Positions 1-7,265 of a DNA stretch of 9,031 nt are shown piece after piece. The notes under the pieces are model-generated. The model was not told the DNA's origin and made no database searches. It saw only the letters and a list, made by a program, of their open reading frames with translations. The stretch's first letter is position 1. Every line of letters starts with the position of its first letter. The translations under genes were made by a program, and so were the position numbers. The DNA is from Candidatus Methanomethylophilaceae archaeon (lineage in GTDB: Archaea > Thermoplasmatota > Thermoplasmata > Methanomassiliicoccales > Methanomethylophilaceae), in assembly GCA_017455785.1 (NCBI GenBank), contig JAFSYZ010000241.1, positions 1 through 9,031 of the forward strand, in the 5' to 3' direction.

Positions 1-1
1 A

Positions 2-217
2 ACTCTCAAAGATGTCGAACCCGGGACGGAAGTCACGGTCAAAAAGGTCCACGGAAGCGGGACCGTTAGAAAACACATCCTTGATCTGGGTATTACCAAC
101 GGTAGTAAGATTTTTGTCAGAAGGGTCGCACCTTTGGGCGACCCGTTGCAGATATCGCTCAGAGGTTATGAGCTCTGTCTCAGGAAGCATGACGCTGAGA
201 ATATAGAGGTGGAGTGA
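2..217 (+). CDS. feoA: FeoA family ferrous iron transport accessory protein (5' end cut by window edge)
   Basis: FeoA is a small cytoplasmic SH3-like protein that supports the FeoB Fe(II) permease. The reading frame is open from base 2 to a TGA at 215-217 and gives 71 residues. The visible protein starts LKDVEPGTEVTVKKVHG, runs through HILDLGITNGSKIFVRR and PLGDPLQISLRGYELCLRK, and ends ENIEVE. This is the usual FeoA pattern: an L..V.PG opening, a central LDLGI..G, and a final G.P..I..RGYE.CLR block. FeoA proteins are about 75 residues, so only the start codon and a few residues should be missing. The gene ends 19 nt before feoB on the same strand, which is the standard Feo operon order. Its promoter lies outside the window. 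Confidence 0.9.
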   Translation, partial: TLKDVEPGTEVTVKKVHGSGTVRKHILDLGITNGSKIFVRRVAPLGDPLQISLRGYELCLRKHDAENIEVE

Positions 218-236
218 ACGGGGTTGTGGTATTTCT

Positions 237-2399
237 ATGTCGATTACAGTAGCATTAGCAGGTAACCCGAACAGTGGAAAGACTACACTGTTCAACAAAC
301 TGACTGGTTCAAGACAGCGTGTCGGGAACTGGCCCGGTGTCACCATCGACCGTAAGGTCGGGAAGATCAGGGGGACGGATGCGGAGATCGTCGATCTCCC
401 GGGTATATACTCCCTTTCCCCTTATTCCCCGGAAGAGAGGGTCACAAGGAACTATGTGATGGAGGAGTCCCCTGATGTCATCTTGAACATCGTGGACGCA
501 TCCAACCTCGAGAGGAACCTCTACTTCACCTTGCAGTTGATAGACATGGGTGCTCCCGTTGTGGTGGCACTGAACATGATAGATGTCCTGAAAGAGCGTG
601 GAGAGAGCGTCGATGTAGAGGCCCTGTCCAAATCATTGGGATGTCCCGTGGTGCCTATCTCGGCGTTGAGGAGGACAGGTATCGATGAGCTCGTTAAAAC
701 GGTACTTGATACAGCATCGGGAGAGAACAAGACATCGTACGTGGACTTGGGACCGTCGGTAGAAGGTATGGTCGACAAGTACAAGTCGGCCCTTTCAGAT
801 AAGGTACCGGACAACAGTACCAGATGGTTCGCATTGAAGCTTCTTGAGAAGGATGAGGAGATCTGTTCAAGATTCAACGATGTCGTGGAATCATTGTCGG
901 CCGAGGAGAAGGAATTCGAAGAGAAGGAAGGCGACAAGGCCGATTCGATCGTCGCTACCGCACGTTATGCGGCCATCAGGAAGATCATTGAAGGCTGCAA
1001 GAAGAAGAGTGACTTCGACTACAGTAAATCCTTATCGGAGAAGATTGACAGGATCGTAACACACAGGATACTTGGTCTTCCCATGTTCATACTGATCATC
1101 GGGGCGGTTTTCATTGCCGTCATTGGATTCTCGGTAGGGGATTTCGAGGTCAAAGGAGTAGGTACGTATTTTACGGATCTCGTAAACGGTTGGATAGAGG
1201 ATCCTTTTGCAGTAAGTGTGGAACAATGGTGTGTTGACAACCAGGTAAGTGAAGAACTGACTGGATTATTGGTCAATGGAATCATCGCAGGAGTAGGTGC
1301 GGTCATCGGTTTCCTGCCACAGATGATGATTCTCTTCGTTTTCATGATCATTCTGGAAGAGTTCGGATACATGGCCAGGGCTGCATTCGTTATGGATCGT
1401 ATCTTCAGGCATTTCGGTCTTTCCGGTAAATCATTCATACCTCTGCTCGTGGGAACCGGGTGCGGTGTCCCTGGAATAATGTCCACAAGGACCATCGAGA
1501 GTGAGAGGGACAGAAGGATCACAGCGATGAGCGTGACCTTCGTACCTTGTGGAGCAAAACTGCCTATCATAGCATTGATCGCAGGCGCACTCTTCAACGA
1601 GAACGGTCTGATTGCACTGTTCTGTTACATTCTAGGATTGGTCGTAGTACTGATGACCGGTCTGATCATGAAGAACTTCAAGAGCTTCAGCGGAACACCT
1701 GTCCCGTTCATCATGGAGCTCCCTCCATATCACATACCCAGTTGGATCAATATAATACAGGGGACATTCGAGAGGGCATGGGCGTTCGTAAAGAAAGCAG
1801 GTACATTCGTACTGCTCTCTGCCATCGTCATATGGTTCTTCGCCAGTTACGATCCGTCCCTCCATTATCTGGGAGCGGAGGAATGGAGCGGTTCCATGCT
1901 CCAATGCTTCGGAGAGGCCGTATGCGGGCTGTTCCAGCCGTTGGGATGGGGAGACAATTGGCAGCTCACCGTATCATCGATCTCAGGATTGGTGGCCAAG
2001 GAGAACCTTGTTGGTACATTGGGACAGTTGCTCGGTTATGAAGTGGGTGAACAAGGCGAGGAGATCTGGGAGATACTCGGCAACATGCTGACGCCTGCGG
2101 CCGGTCTGGCATTCCTGGTGTTCAACCTTCTGTGTGTTCCATGTTTCGCAGCAGTAGGAGCGATGCACAGGGAGCTCGGTTCATGGAAGGATACGGGAAT
2201 CGCAGCACTCTATCAATGTCTAATCGCATATGCAGTGGCAGAGATCGTCTATGTCATCGTATCATTCATCGATGGCCAGACCCCAGTTACGTCAGGGGTC
2301 GTAATGTGCGTCATCTCGGTGATAGCGTTGCTGTTCCTGTTGATCCGTCCGGATCTTAAACTTAAGGCAAGGAAGGAGACAGCGGAGGAGGTCGCATGA
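237..2399 (+). CDS. feoB: FeoB ferrous iron transporter, GTPase plus membrane permease
   Basis: FeoB carries Fe(II) across the cytoplasmic membrane and has an N-terminal G domain. The G motifs are complete: G1 GNPNSGKTT (9-17), G2 region around T36 after VGNWPG, G3 DLPG (53-56), G4 NMID (113-116) and G5 ISA (141-143). A helical insert rich in Glu and Lys covers about 165-265. Membrane helices begin near residue 279. Two Gate regions carry the conserved cysteines: GTGCGVPG (C409), VPCGAKLP (C438) and CVPCFAAVGAMHRE (C633, C636). At 720 residues it is near the usual length for the family. The ATG at 237 is the only plausible start because no other start codon lies in frame back to feoA. Its Shine-Dalgarno is weak (GTGGT six bases upstream), and expression is probably linked to feoA. 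The stop overlaps the next small gene by ATGA. The identification is firm. Confidence 0.97.
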   Translation: MSITVALAGNPNSGKTTLFNKLTGSRQRVGNWPGVTIDRKVGKIRGTDAEIVDLPGIYSLSPYSPEERVTRNYVMEESPDVILNIVDASNLERNLYFTLQLIDMGAPVVVALNMIDVLKERGESVDVEALSKSLGCPVVPISALRRTGIDELVKTVLDTASGENKTSYVDLGPSVEGMVDKYKSALSDKVPDNSTRWFALKLLEKDEEICSRFNDVVESLSAEEKEFEEKEGDKADSIVATARYAAIRKIIEGCKKKSDFDYSKSLSEKIDRIVTHRILGLPMFILIIGAVFIAVIGFSVGDFEVKGVGTYFTDLVNGWIEDPFAVSVEQWCVDNQVSEELTGLLVNGIIAGVGAVIGFLPQMMILFVFMIILEEFGYMARAAFVMDRIFRHFGLSGKSFIPLLVGTGCGVPGIMSTRTIESERDRRITAMSVTFVPCGAKLPIIALIAGALFNENGLIALFCYILGLVVVLMTGLIMKNFKSFSGTPVPFIMELPPYHIPSWINIIQGTFERAWAFVKKAGTFVLLSAIVIWFFASYDPSLHYLGAEEWSGSMLQCFGEAVCGLFQPLGWGDNWQLTVSSISGLVAKENLVGTLGQLLGYEVGEQGEEIWEILGNMLTPAAGLAFLVFNLLCVPCFAAVGAMHRELGSWKDTGIAALYQCLIAYAVAEIVYVIVSFIDGQTPVTSGVVMCVISVIALLFLLIRPDLKLKARKETAEEVA

Positions 2400-2566
2400 C
2401 CACAGGAAGTATCATCGTCCTGTCGATCATCATAGCATTGGTGGCACTGTCCATTTTCCTGCTGGTCAGGGGCAGCAGGCGCAGAAACATGTGCTGTGGT
2501 TGCAGCAGCAAGTCATGCTCCTGCTGTTCAACGAAACCCTTATCCATCGAGGACAAGGAAAACTGA
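2396..2566 (+). CDS. FeoB-associated Cys-rich small membrane protein
   Basis: This 56-residue protein starts at an ATG that overlaps the feoB stop (ATGA, 2396-2399). A strong Shine-Dalgarno, GGAGGAGGT at 2384-2392, sits inside the end of feoB. Residues 5-24 form one hydrophobic helix (SIIVLSIIIALVALSIFLLV). A basic patch RGSRRR follows, then a Cys cluster MCCGCSSKSCSCC with six cysteines (33, 34, 36, 41, 43, 44), and a charged tail IEDKEN. By the positive-inside rule the Cys cluster faces the cytoplasm. The layout matches the small Cys-rich proteins known downstream of feoB, mostly in bacteria (FeoB-associated Cys-rich family). The clustered cysteines suggest metal binding, perhaps handling Fe(II) as it leaves FeoB, but that role is inferred. 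Position, overlap, ribosome site and composition all support a real gene. Confidence 0.88.
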   Translation: MTTGSIIVLSIIIALVALSIFLLVRGSRRRNMCCGCSSKSCSCCSTKPLSIEDKEN

Positions 2567-2576
2567 TTTAATCATT

Positions 2577-2612
2577 CCCGGGGGCAGACCCCGGGTTTCT
2601 TCTGTCTTTATC
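2577..2612 (+). terminator. Terminator of the feo operon
   Basis: A perfect 7-bp GC stem pairs CCCGGGG (2577-2583) with CCCCGGG (2589-2595) across a five-base loop. The T-rich run TTTCTTCTGTCTTTATCT follows directly. It lies 10 nt after the stop of the Cys-rich gene and before the TATA box of the MATE gene, which fits the end of the feo transcript. Archaeal termination depends mainly on the T-rich run, so the hairpin may instead protect the 3' end. Confidence 0.65.
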
Positions 2613-2620
2613 TATATATA
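2611..2620 (+). promoter_or_regulatory. TATA box for the intact MATE gene
   Basis: TCTATATATA, with the core TATATATA at 2613-2620, is centred about 27 nt before the ATG at 2644. In archaea transcription starts roughly 25 nt after the TATA box, so the message would begin at or within a few bases of the ATG. No Shine-Dalgarno lies between box and start. This is a near-leaderless promoter by position; the start site itself is not observed. Confidence 0.6.
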
Positions 2621-2643
2621 GAACGTGGCAATAGCCTTCTCAT

Positions 2644-4089
2644 ATGACTGATGAGAAGACGAAAGGTGTGGAGACACTTCTGGGCAATCCCAAGAAGGCT
2701 GTCATAGCCATGGCGATACCGATGATTGTCGGTCTTATCGCACAATCTGCCAACAATCTCATCGATGCCGTTTGGGTCTCCGGACTCGGTTCCGATGCTC
2801 TGGCAGCGGTAGGTTTCGTCTTCCCTCTGTTCTTCATCCTTATCGGTATCGGTAACGGTATCGGTATCGGAGCCTCGTCCGCTGTCGCAAGGCATATCGG
2901 AAGGGGGGATAAGGAGGCAGTTGACAGGACTGCCATGCAGGGTATCGTCCTTCTTGTGGTCTTAGCGGTCATAGTCATGATTTTCATGTTGGTGTTCATG
3001 CGCCCGATACTGACCTTGTTGGGCGTAGGTGACACGCTGGAGTTGTGCGTATCCTATGCGACCCCGATATTCCTGTCCACAGTGATCCTCCTTCTGAACG
3101 GTTATCTTGTGAACATGATCAGGTCCGAGGGGGCATCCACAAGGGCCATGATATCACAGATCGTAGCATCAGGGATCAACATCATCCTCGATCCGTTCTT
3201 CATATACAGCGATGTGTTCAAAGAAGTGTTCAATCTGGACCTCGGATTCAGTTTCGGACTCGGATTGGGGATGGCCGGCGCAGCATGGGCCACGGTGATC
3301 GCGATATCGATTTCATTGCTCATACTCCTGTACTGGTACTTCATCAAAGGCGACACATACGTCAAGATAAGGTCCAAGTACATCCCGTTGGACAAGGAAA
3401 CAGACAAGGATATCCTGAGGGTCGGTGTCCCGGCAAGTCTGGAGATGATCGTCATGTCCCTGATCTCCATGGTCATGAACGTCATCATAGTATCTGCAGA
3501 CAGAGGAACCGACGGAGTGGCCATATTCTCGTCCACATGGAGGCTCATCCAGATTCTGATGATTCCGCTGATGGCCATCGGAAGTGCCGTCGTCCCCATC
3601 TTAGCTGCGGGATTCGGTGCAAAGCGCTACGACAAGATGCACGTCGCATATGTATATTCGGCCAAGTTGTGCGTCATAATCCAACTGGTCCTGGTGACGA
3701 TCACCGTCCTGACGGCGGAGTTCCTCGTGGTCATATTCACATATTCGGATGGGACGGCCGCTCTGAAGGATGATATGGTCTCATGTCTGCGGATATTATC
3801 CCTGTTCCTACCGTTCGCCTCGTGGGGTTTCGTTGCAGTCGGATTGTTCCAGTCTATCGGTATGGGTATGAAATCGTTCATATGTACGGTAGTCAGAAAC
3901 GGTCTGCAGATACCTGCGAGTCTGATATTATTGACCACTGTGGGAACATTCATATCGATCGTTTGGGGAGTCGTTCTCATGGAAATACTGGGTTCCATCC
4001 TGGCCGGGGTGTGGAGTTATGCTCTGCTGCGCGGGCTTGTCAATAAGTACGTGCCCGTTTCGAAAGAAGACGAATCCGCGCGCGCATAA
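2644..4089 (+). CDS. MATE family multidrug/cation exporter (intact)
   Basis: This is a 481-residue membrane protein of the multidrug and toxic compound extrusion family. These exporters push substrates out across the cytoplasmic membrane using a Na+ or H+ gradient. About twelve hydrophobic segments are visible in two halves of six. Family signatures include NNLIDAVWVSGLGSDALAAV near residue 37, GIGASSAVARHIGRGD near 74-89, RSEGASTRAMISQ near 160, and the second-half entry LRVGVPASLEMI near 260, followed by the matching repeat through GSAVVPILAAGFGAKRYDK. The C-terminal tail KYVPVSKEDESARA is hydrophilic. The start follows a TATA box at leaderless spacing and no Shine-Dalgarno is seen. The gene stands alone between the feo terminator and the metG promoter. 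The substrate cannot be told from sequence. A diverged, broken paralogue lies at 7534-8900. Confidence 0.93.
   Translation: MTDEKTKGVETLLGNPKKAVIAMAIPMIVGLIAQSANNLIDAVWVSGLGSDALAAVGFVFPLFFILIGIGNGIGIGASSAVARHIGRGDKEAVDRTAMQGIVLLVVLAVIVMIFMLVFMRPILTLLGVGDTLELCVSYATPIFLSTVILLLNGYLVNMIRSEGASTRAMISQIVASGINIILDPFFIYSDVFKEVFNLDLGFSFGLGLGMAGAAWATVIAISISLLILLYWYFIKGDTYVKIRSKYIPLDKETDKDILRVGVPASLEMIVMSLISMVMNVIIVSADRGTDGVAIFSSTWRLIQILMIPLMAIGSAVVPILAAGFGAKRYDKMHVAYVYSAKLCVIIQLVLVTITVLTAEFLVVIFTYSDGTAALKDDMVSCLRILSLFLPFASWGFVAVGLFQSIGMGMKSFICTVVRNGLQIPASLILLTTVGTFISIVWGVVLMEILGSILAGVWSYALLRGLVNKYVPVSKEDESARA
2842..2871 (+). repeat. Five tandem hexamers within the MATE gene
   Basis: ATCGGT, ATCGGT, AACGGT, ATCGGT and ATCGGA run in frame and encode the alternating Ile/Asn-Gly stretch IGIGNGIGIG. 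The protein segment is typical of this MATE loop, so the DNA repeat is probably a by-product of coding. Units of six bases would change length without shifting the frame. Confidence 0.6.
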
Positions 4090-4097
4090 AATAAATA
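4088..4097 (+). promoter_or_regulatory. TATA box for metG, overlapping the MATE stop codon
   Basis: AAAATAAATA begins inside the MATE stop codon (TAA, 4087-4089) and is centred about 27 nt before the metG ATG at 4120. Spacing matches the box at 2613-2620 and predicts a message with little or no leader. The 30-nt gap has no Shine-Dalgarno before the start, which favours separate initiation over translation from MATE read-through. Confidence 0.55.
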
Positions 4098-4119
4098 GGA
4101 TACAGTCAATCCTCGCCCT

Positions 4120-6399
4120 ATGTCCAAGGTTCTAGTATGCGTCGCATGGCCATATGCCAACGGTGTGATCCATCTGGGTCACATGGCCGGTTCTATTCTC
4201 CCTCCAGATATCTTCAGCAGGTACAACAAGTTGCTGGGCAACGAGGTCATGATGGTCTCGGGTTCCGATCAGCACGGTACACCCATCACTGTCAGTGCGG
4301 AGAAGGAGAATGTCACGCCCGAGGTCATCGCGGAGAGGTTCCATGCGATAAACAAGAGGGCCATCGAGGACATGGAGATAGATTTCTCTCTGTTCACGAA
4401 GACGCACACTAAGAACCATTTTGAAGTTGTACAGGATGTATTCAACAAACTCTTGGACAAAGGATACCTGTACGTCAAGGAATCGGATCAGTACTACTGC
4501 CCCAAATGCGGTAAGTTCCTTCCGGACAGATATGTGGAAGGCGTTTGTCCTGACTGCGGGGCCGAGAACGTACGCGGCGACCAGTGCGACTCATGCGGGA
4601 AGACCTTCGAGACAGGTGAGCTGAAGCATGCTCATTGCATCAACTGCGGTACAGAACCACAGGTGAAGCCCACAGAGCATTACTTCCTGAAGCTCAGTGC
4701 GTTCGAGGATTCATTATTGAAACTGATGGAGGAGAGACCGCATTGGAGGTCCAATGTGAAATCCTTCACCACCAATTGGCTGAAGGATGGACTTAACGAC
4801 CGTGCCATCACAAGGGACATGGATTGGGGAGTCCCCGTTCCGGTCAAAGGATGGGATAATAAGGTCATCTATGTCTGGTTCGATGCCGTCATCGGATATC
4901 TGAGTGCATCCAAGGAATACAGCAAGATCATCGGAAAGCCCGATTACTGGAAGGAGTTCTGGGAAGATCCTACTGTCAAACACTACTATTTCCTGGGAAA
5001 GGACAACATCCCGTTCCATTCCATCATCTGGCCCGCCATCCTCATGGGATACGGTGGACTGAACATGCCCTATGAGATCCCAGCCAATGAGTATCTCATG
5101 TTCAAGGGCGGAAAACTCTCCAAGAGCCGCGGGGGCGCCATCGACATACCATCCGTGCTGGAGAGGTTCGATGCGGACGTCATAAGATACTATCTGTCCG
5201 CTGTTATGCCCGACACCCATGATTCGGAGTTCACATGGGTGGATTTCGAGACCAAAGTGAATAACGAGCTCGCATCCAATCTAGGAAACTATTGGCACAG
5301 GAGTCTGAGTTTCACCAAGAAGAACTTCGAGACAGTGCCTGAGCAGGATCCGAAGGAATCCGAGTTCATTCTCTCTCTGGTGAAGAAGAGCCTGAAGGAG
5401 TACAAGGAGCATCTGGATGCGTGTGACTTCAAGAAAGCGATAAAGGTCATAATGGAGCTCTCCAGCGAAGGTAACAAGTACTTTGCCGATAAGGCACCAT
5501 GGGCATTGATCAAGACCGATAAGGATGCCTGTGGAGGGGTGATGGCGGCAACGCTTACACTCACAAAGGCATTGGCGCTTATGGCATGGCCGTTCATGCC
5601 CAAGGCTTCCGAGACAGTATGGTCGTACCTAGGCATGGAAGGCAGCATCGTCGATGCGGGATTGGATTCGGCGACGGAGCCCATCAAAGCCGGTCTTCAG
5701 CTGAAGGAACCCGTACCTGTGTTCAAGAAGATCGAGGTCCCGAAGGAGTGGAAGGATCCCGATGCCGCGAAGAAGGAGGAGAAGCCGAAGCAGCAGAACA
5801 AGCCTGCGGAACCTCTGACCGGACCGTTCGCCGATTTCAGGAAACTGGAGATACGTGTAGCACAGATCGTGTGGATAGACGATCATCCGGATGCCGACAA
5901 GCTGTATCAGATGAAGGTCGATGTGGGAGAGGATGAGCCCAGATCGATAGTTGCAGGGTTGAAAGCGTTCTACACAAAGGATCAGATGCTGAACAGGAAG
6001 GTCCTCTGTCTCGCTAACCTGAAACCCAGGAAGCTCCGTGGTATCGAATCCAAGGGCATGCTCCTGGCGGCGGATGACGAGGACATCGGAGGTTCTACCG
6101 TATTGCTGTTGAAACCGTCCAAGGATATGCCCAACGGGACCAGGATCGATTGCGGTCTGGAAACTAGGGATGGAAAGATCGAGTACGAGGACTTCGCCAA
6201 GGTGAAACTGAAGGTGGCCTCCATCATCAACGGTAAGTTCAATATCGACGGCGGAAAGGACATAGAGCTTCCTGAAGGGGCACCCTCAAGACTGGTGGCC
6301 GTTGTCGATACAGATGGGAAGCTCATTCCGTTGTCCGATGCCAAGGGATGCATTGCTACGGTCGATAAGGAGATCACGGACGGAGCAAACGTGAGATGA
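4120..6399 (+). CDS. metG: Methionyl-tRNA synthetase with C-terminal tRNA-binding domain
   Basis: MetRS charges tRNA-Met with methionine using ATP, in the cytoplasm. It is a class I synthetase of 759 residues. The HIGH motif appears as HLGH (18-21) and the KMSKS loop as KLSKS (332-336). Four CxxC pairs at 127/130, 143/146, 156/159 and 173/176 form two zinc knuckles in the connective insert. The Rossmann core and helical anticodon-binding domain reach about residue 540. A Lys/Glu/Pro-rich linker (about 541-565) leads to an EMAPII/Trbp111-like OB-fold, starting FADFRKLEIRVAQI (570-583) and running to about 655. Roughly 90 further residues follow. Their segment EYEDFAKVKLKVASI (688-702) resembles the start of that OB-fold again, suggesting a degenerate second copy. 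The ATG follows a TATA box at leaderless spacing. The TGA overlaps the next gene by ATGA. Confidence 0.97.
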   Translation: MSKVLVCVAWPYANGVIHLGHMAGSILPPDIFSRYNKLLGNEVMMVSGSDQHGTPITVSAEKENVTPEVIAERFHAINKRAIEDMEIDFSLFTKTHTKNHFEVVQDVFNKLLDKGYLYVKESDQYYCPKCGKFLPDRYVEGVCPDCGAENVRGDQCDSCGKTFETGELKHAHCINCGTEPQVKPTEHYFLKLSAFEDSLLKLMEERPHWRSNVKSFTTNWLKDGLNDRAITRDMDWGVPVPVKGWDNKVIYVWFDAVIGYLSASKEYSKIIGKPDYWKEFWEDPTVKHYYFLGKDNIPFHSIIWPAILMGYGGLNMPYEIPANEYLMFKGGKLSKSRGGAIDIPSVLERFDADVIRYYLSAVMPDTHDSEFTWVDFETKVNNELASNLGNYWHRSLSFTKKNFETVPEQDPKESEFILSLVKKSLKEYKEHLDACDFKKAIKVIMELSSEGNKYFADKAPWALIKTDKDACGGVMAATLTLTKALALMAWPFMPKASETVWSYLGMEGSIVDAGLDSATEPIKAGLQLKEPVPVFKKIEVPKEWKDPDAAKKEEKPKQQNKPAEPLTGPFADFRKLEIRVAQIVWIDDHPDADKLYQMKVDVGEDEPRSIVAGLKAFYTKDQMLNRKVLCLANLKPRKLRGIESKGMLLAADDEDIGGSTVLLLKPSKDMPNGTRIDCGLETRDGKIEYEDFAKVKLKVASIINGKFNIDGGKDIELPEGAPSRLVAVVDTDGKLIPLSDAKGCIATVDKEITDGANVR

Positions 6400-7049
6400 A
6401 AGCAGACCTGCATGTGCATACCTGTTATTCCGAGGACGGTCATACGACCATCGAGCAGCTGATCGAGACTGCCAAACAGAAAGGTATAGGATGCATAGCG
6501 GTGACCGATCACAATTCATTCGATGCCTATGCGGAACTGAAGGACTGTAAGGACATCATATTCATCCCTGCGGAGGAGGTTTCCTCCAAGGGAGGTCACA
6601 TCGTGGCTCTGGGGATCGACAGGTACATCGAGAAGGGTTTGCCGATCAAGGACACCATAGACCGTATCCATGAGGCCGGAGGGATCGCAATCGTTGCACA
6701 TCCCTATAGGATGTGGAACGGTATTGGCCCAAAGAACATAGTCCCCGAATTCGACGGTATAGAGGCGATGAATGCCCGTTCCAATCCTCGTGATAACAGG
6801 CGTTCTAACATATTGGCCCGCGATTTCGGTAAGATCATCACTGCAGGCAGCGATGCGCACATCCCCCGTAAGATAGGCGAAGGTGTCACCATCATACCCG
6901 ATGACTGTGAGACGTGGCAGGACGTCATACAGGCATTGAAGGATGGAAAGGTGGATGTTCAGAGTGTGAGCCGCACATTGTTCGGAACGTGGAAATGGGG
7001 GCTCACAACATTCTTCAAGTGGGCCTTCCGCGGATTCAGGAACATGTGA
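6396..7049 (+). CDS. PHP-domain metal-dependent phosphoesterase
   Basis: This 217-residue protein has a complete set of PHP metal-site residues: H6 and H8 in DLHVHT, D14, TDHN (D38, H39), E61 in AEEVSS, H68, H102 in AHPY, and D153/H155 in GSDAH. PHP proteins of this kind hydrolyse phosphoesters with two or three metal ions; related stand-alone members act on nucleoside phosphates or short oligonucleotides, but the substrate here is unknown. It is shorter than TrpH/YciV-type members (about 280 residues), and the insert between the AHP and SDAH motifs is reduced. The last 25 residues are rich in Trp, Phe and basic residues (TLFGTWKWGLTTFFKWAF), like an amphipathic surface or membrane-contact segment. 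Its ATG overlaps the metG stop, with GGAG at 6382-6385 ten bases upstream, so translation is probably coupled to metG. Confidence 0.88.
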   Translation: MKADLHVHTCYSEDGHTTIEQLIETAKQKGIGCIAVTDHNSFDAYAELKDCKDIIFIPAEEVSSKGGHIVALGIDRYIEKGLPIKDTIDRIHEAGGIAIVAHPYRMWNGIGPKNIVPEFDGIEAMNARSNPRDNRRSNILARDFGKIITAGSDAHIPRKIGEGVTIIPDDCETWQDVIQALKDGKVDVQSVSRTLFGTWKWGLTTFFKWAFRGFRNM

Positions 7050-7050
7050 A

Positions 7051-7066
7051 TGATGAAAGGTCATCA
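7051..7066 (+). repeat. Hairpin just after the PHP stop codon
   Basis: TGATGA (7051-7056) pairs perfectly with TCATCA (7061-7066) around the four-base loop AAGG. It begins one base after the PHP stop. It could mark or protect the 3' end of the metG-PHP message. It is A/T-rich and lacks a following T run, so I do not call it a terminator. Confidence 0.4.
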
Positions 7067-7236
7067 AACCAATTCGATTATGGTGACCAAAGGATGGTTG
7101 TGCTGTTTCATCGGATGTGACGGGTAAGAATCTGTAATCATCGTTCAATTCATTGTACGACAGTCCCTATTTAAACCTATAATGATCATAATACGATTTT
7201 TGTACGATTTGTAGAGAAAAAACCTCTCACGATTCG

Positions 7237-7245
7237 ACTATATAC
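7237..7245 (+). promoter_or_regulatory. Possible TATA box for the intergenic RNA
   Basis: ACTATATAC resembles an archaeal TATA box and is similar to the box before the intact MATE gene. Transcription would start about 25 nt on, near 7266-7270, just before the hairpin cluster. No protein start codon with a credible product follows on this strand. TATA-like strings are common by chance in A/T-rich spacers, so this stays tentative. Confidence 0.35.
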
Positions 7246-7265
7246 CCCCAGGGGGATGGTGTTGC

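Noticed and set aside
12..206. A 64-codon frame over the feoA region
   Set aside because: It is another frame of feoA, whose own frame encodes a clear FeoA protein to 217.
2842..2871. Hexamer run in the MATE gene as a phase-variation repeat
   Set aside because: Units of six keep the frame, copies are imperfect, and the encoded Gly-rich loop is typical of the family, so switching on and off is unlikely.
7044..7100. ATGATGA near 7049-7056 as a C box of a C/D guide RNA
   Set aside because: No CTGA D box or matching C'/D' pair lies at a suitable distance; the hairpin TGATGA/TCATCA explains the sequence better.
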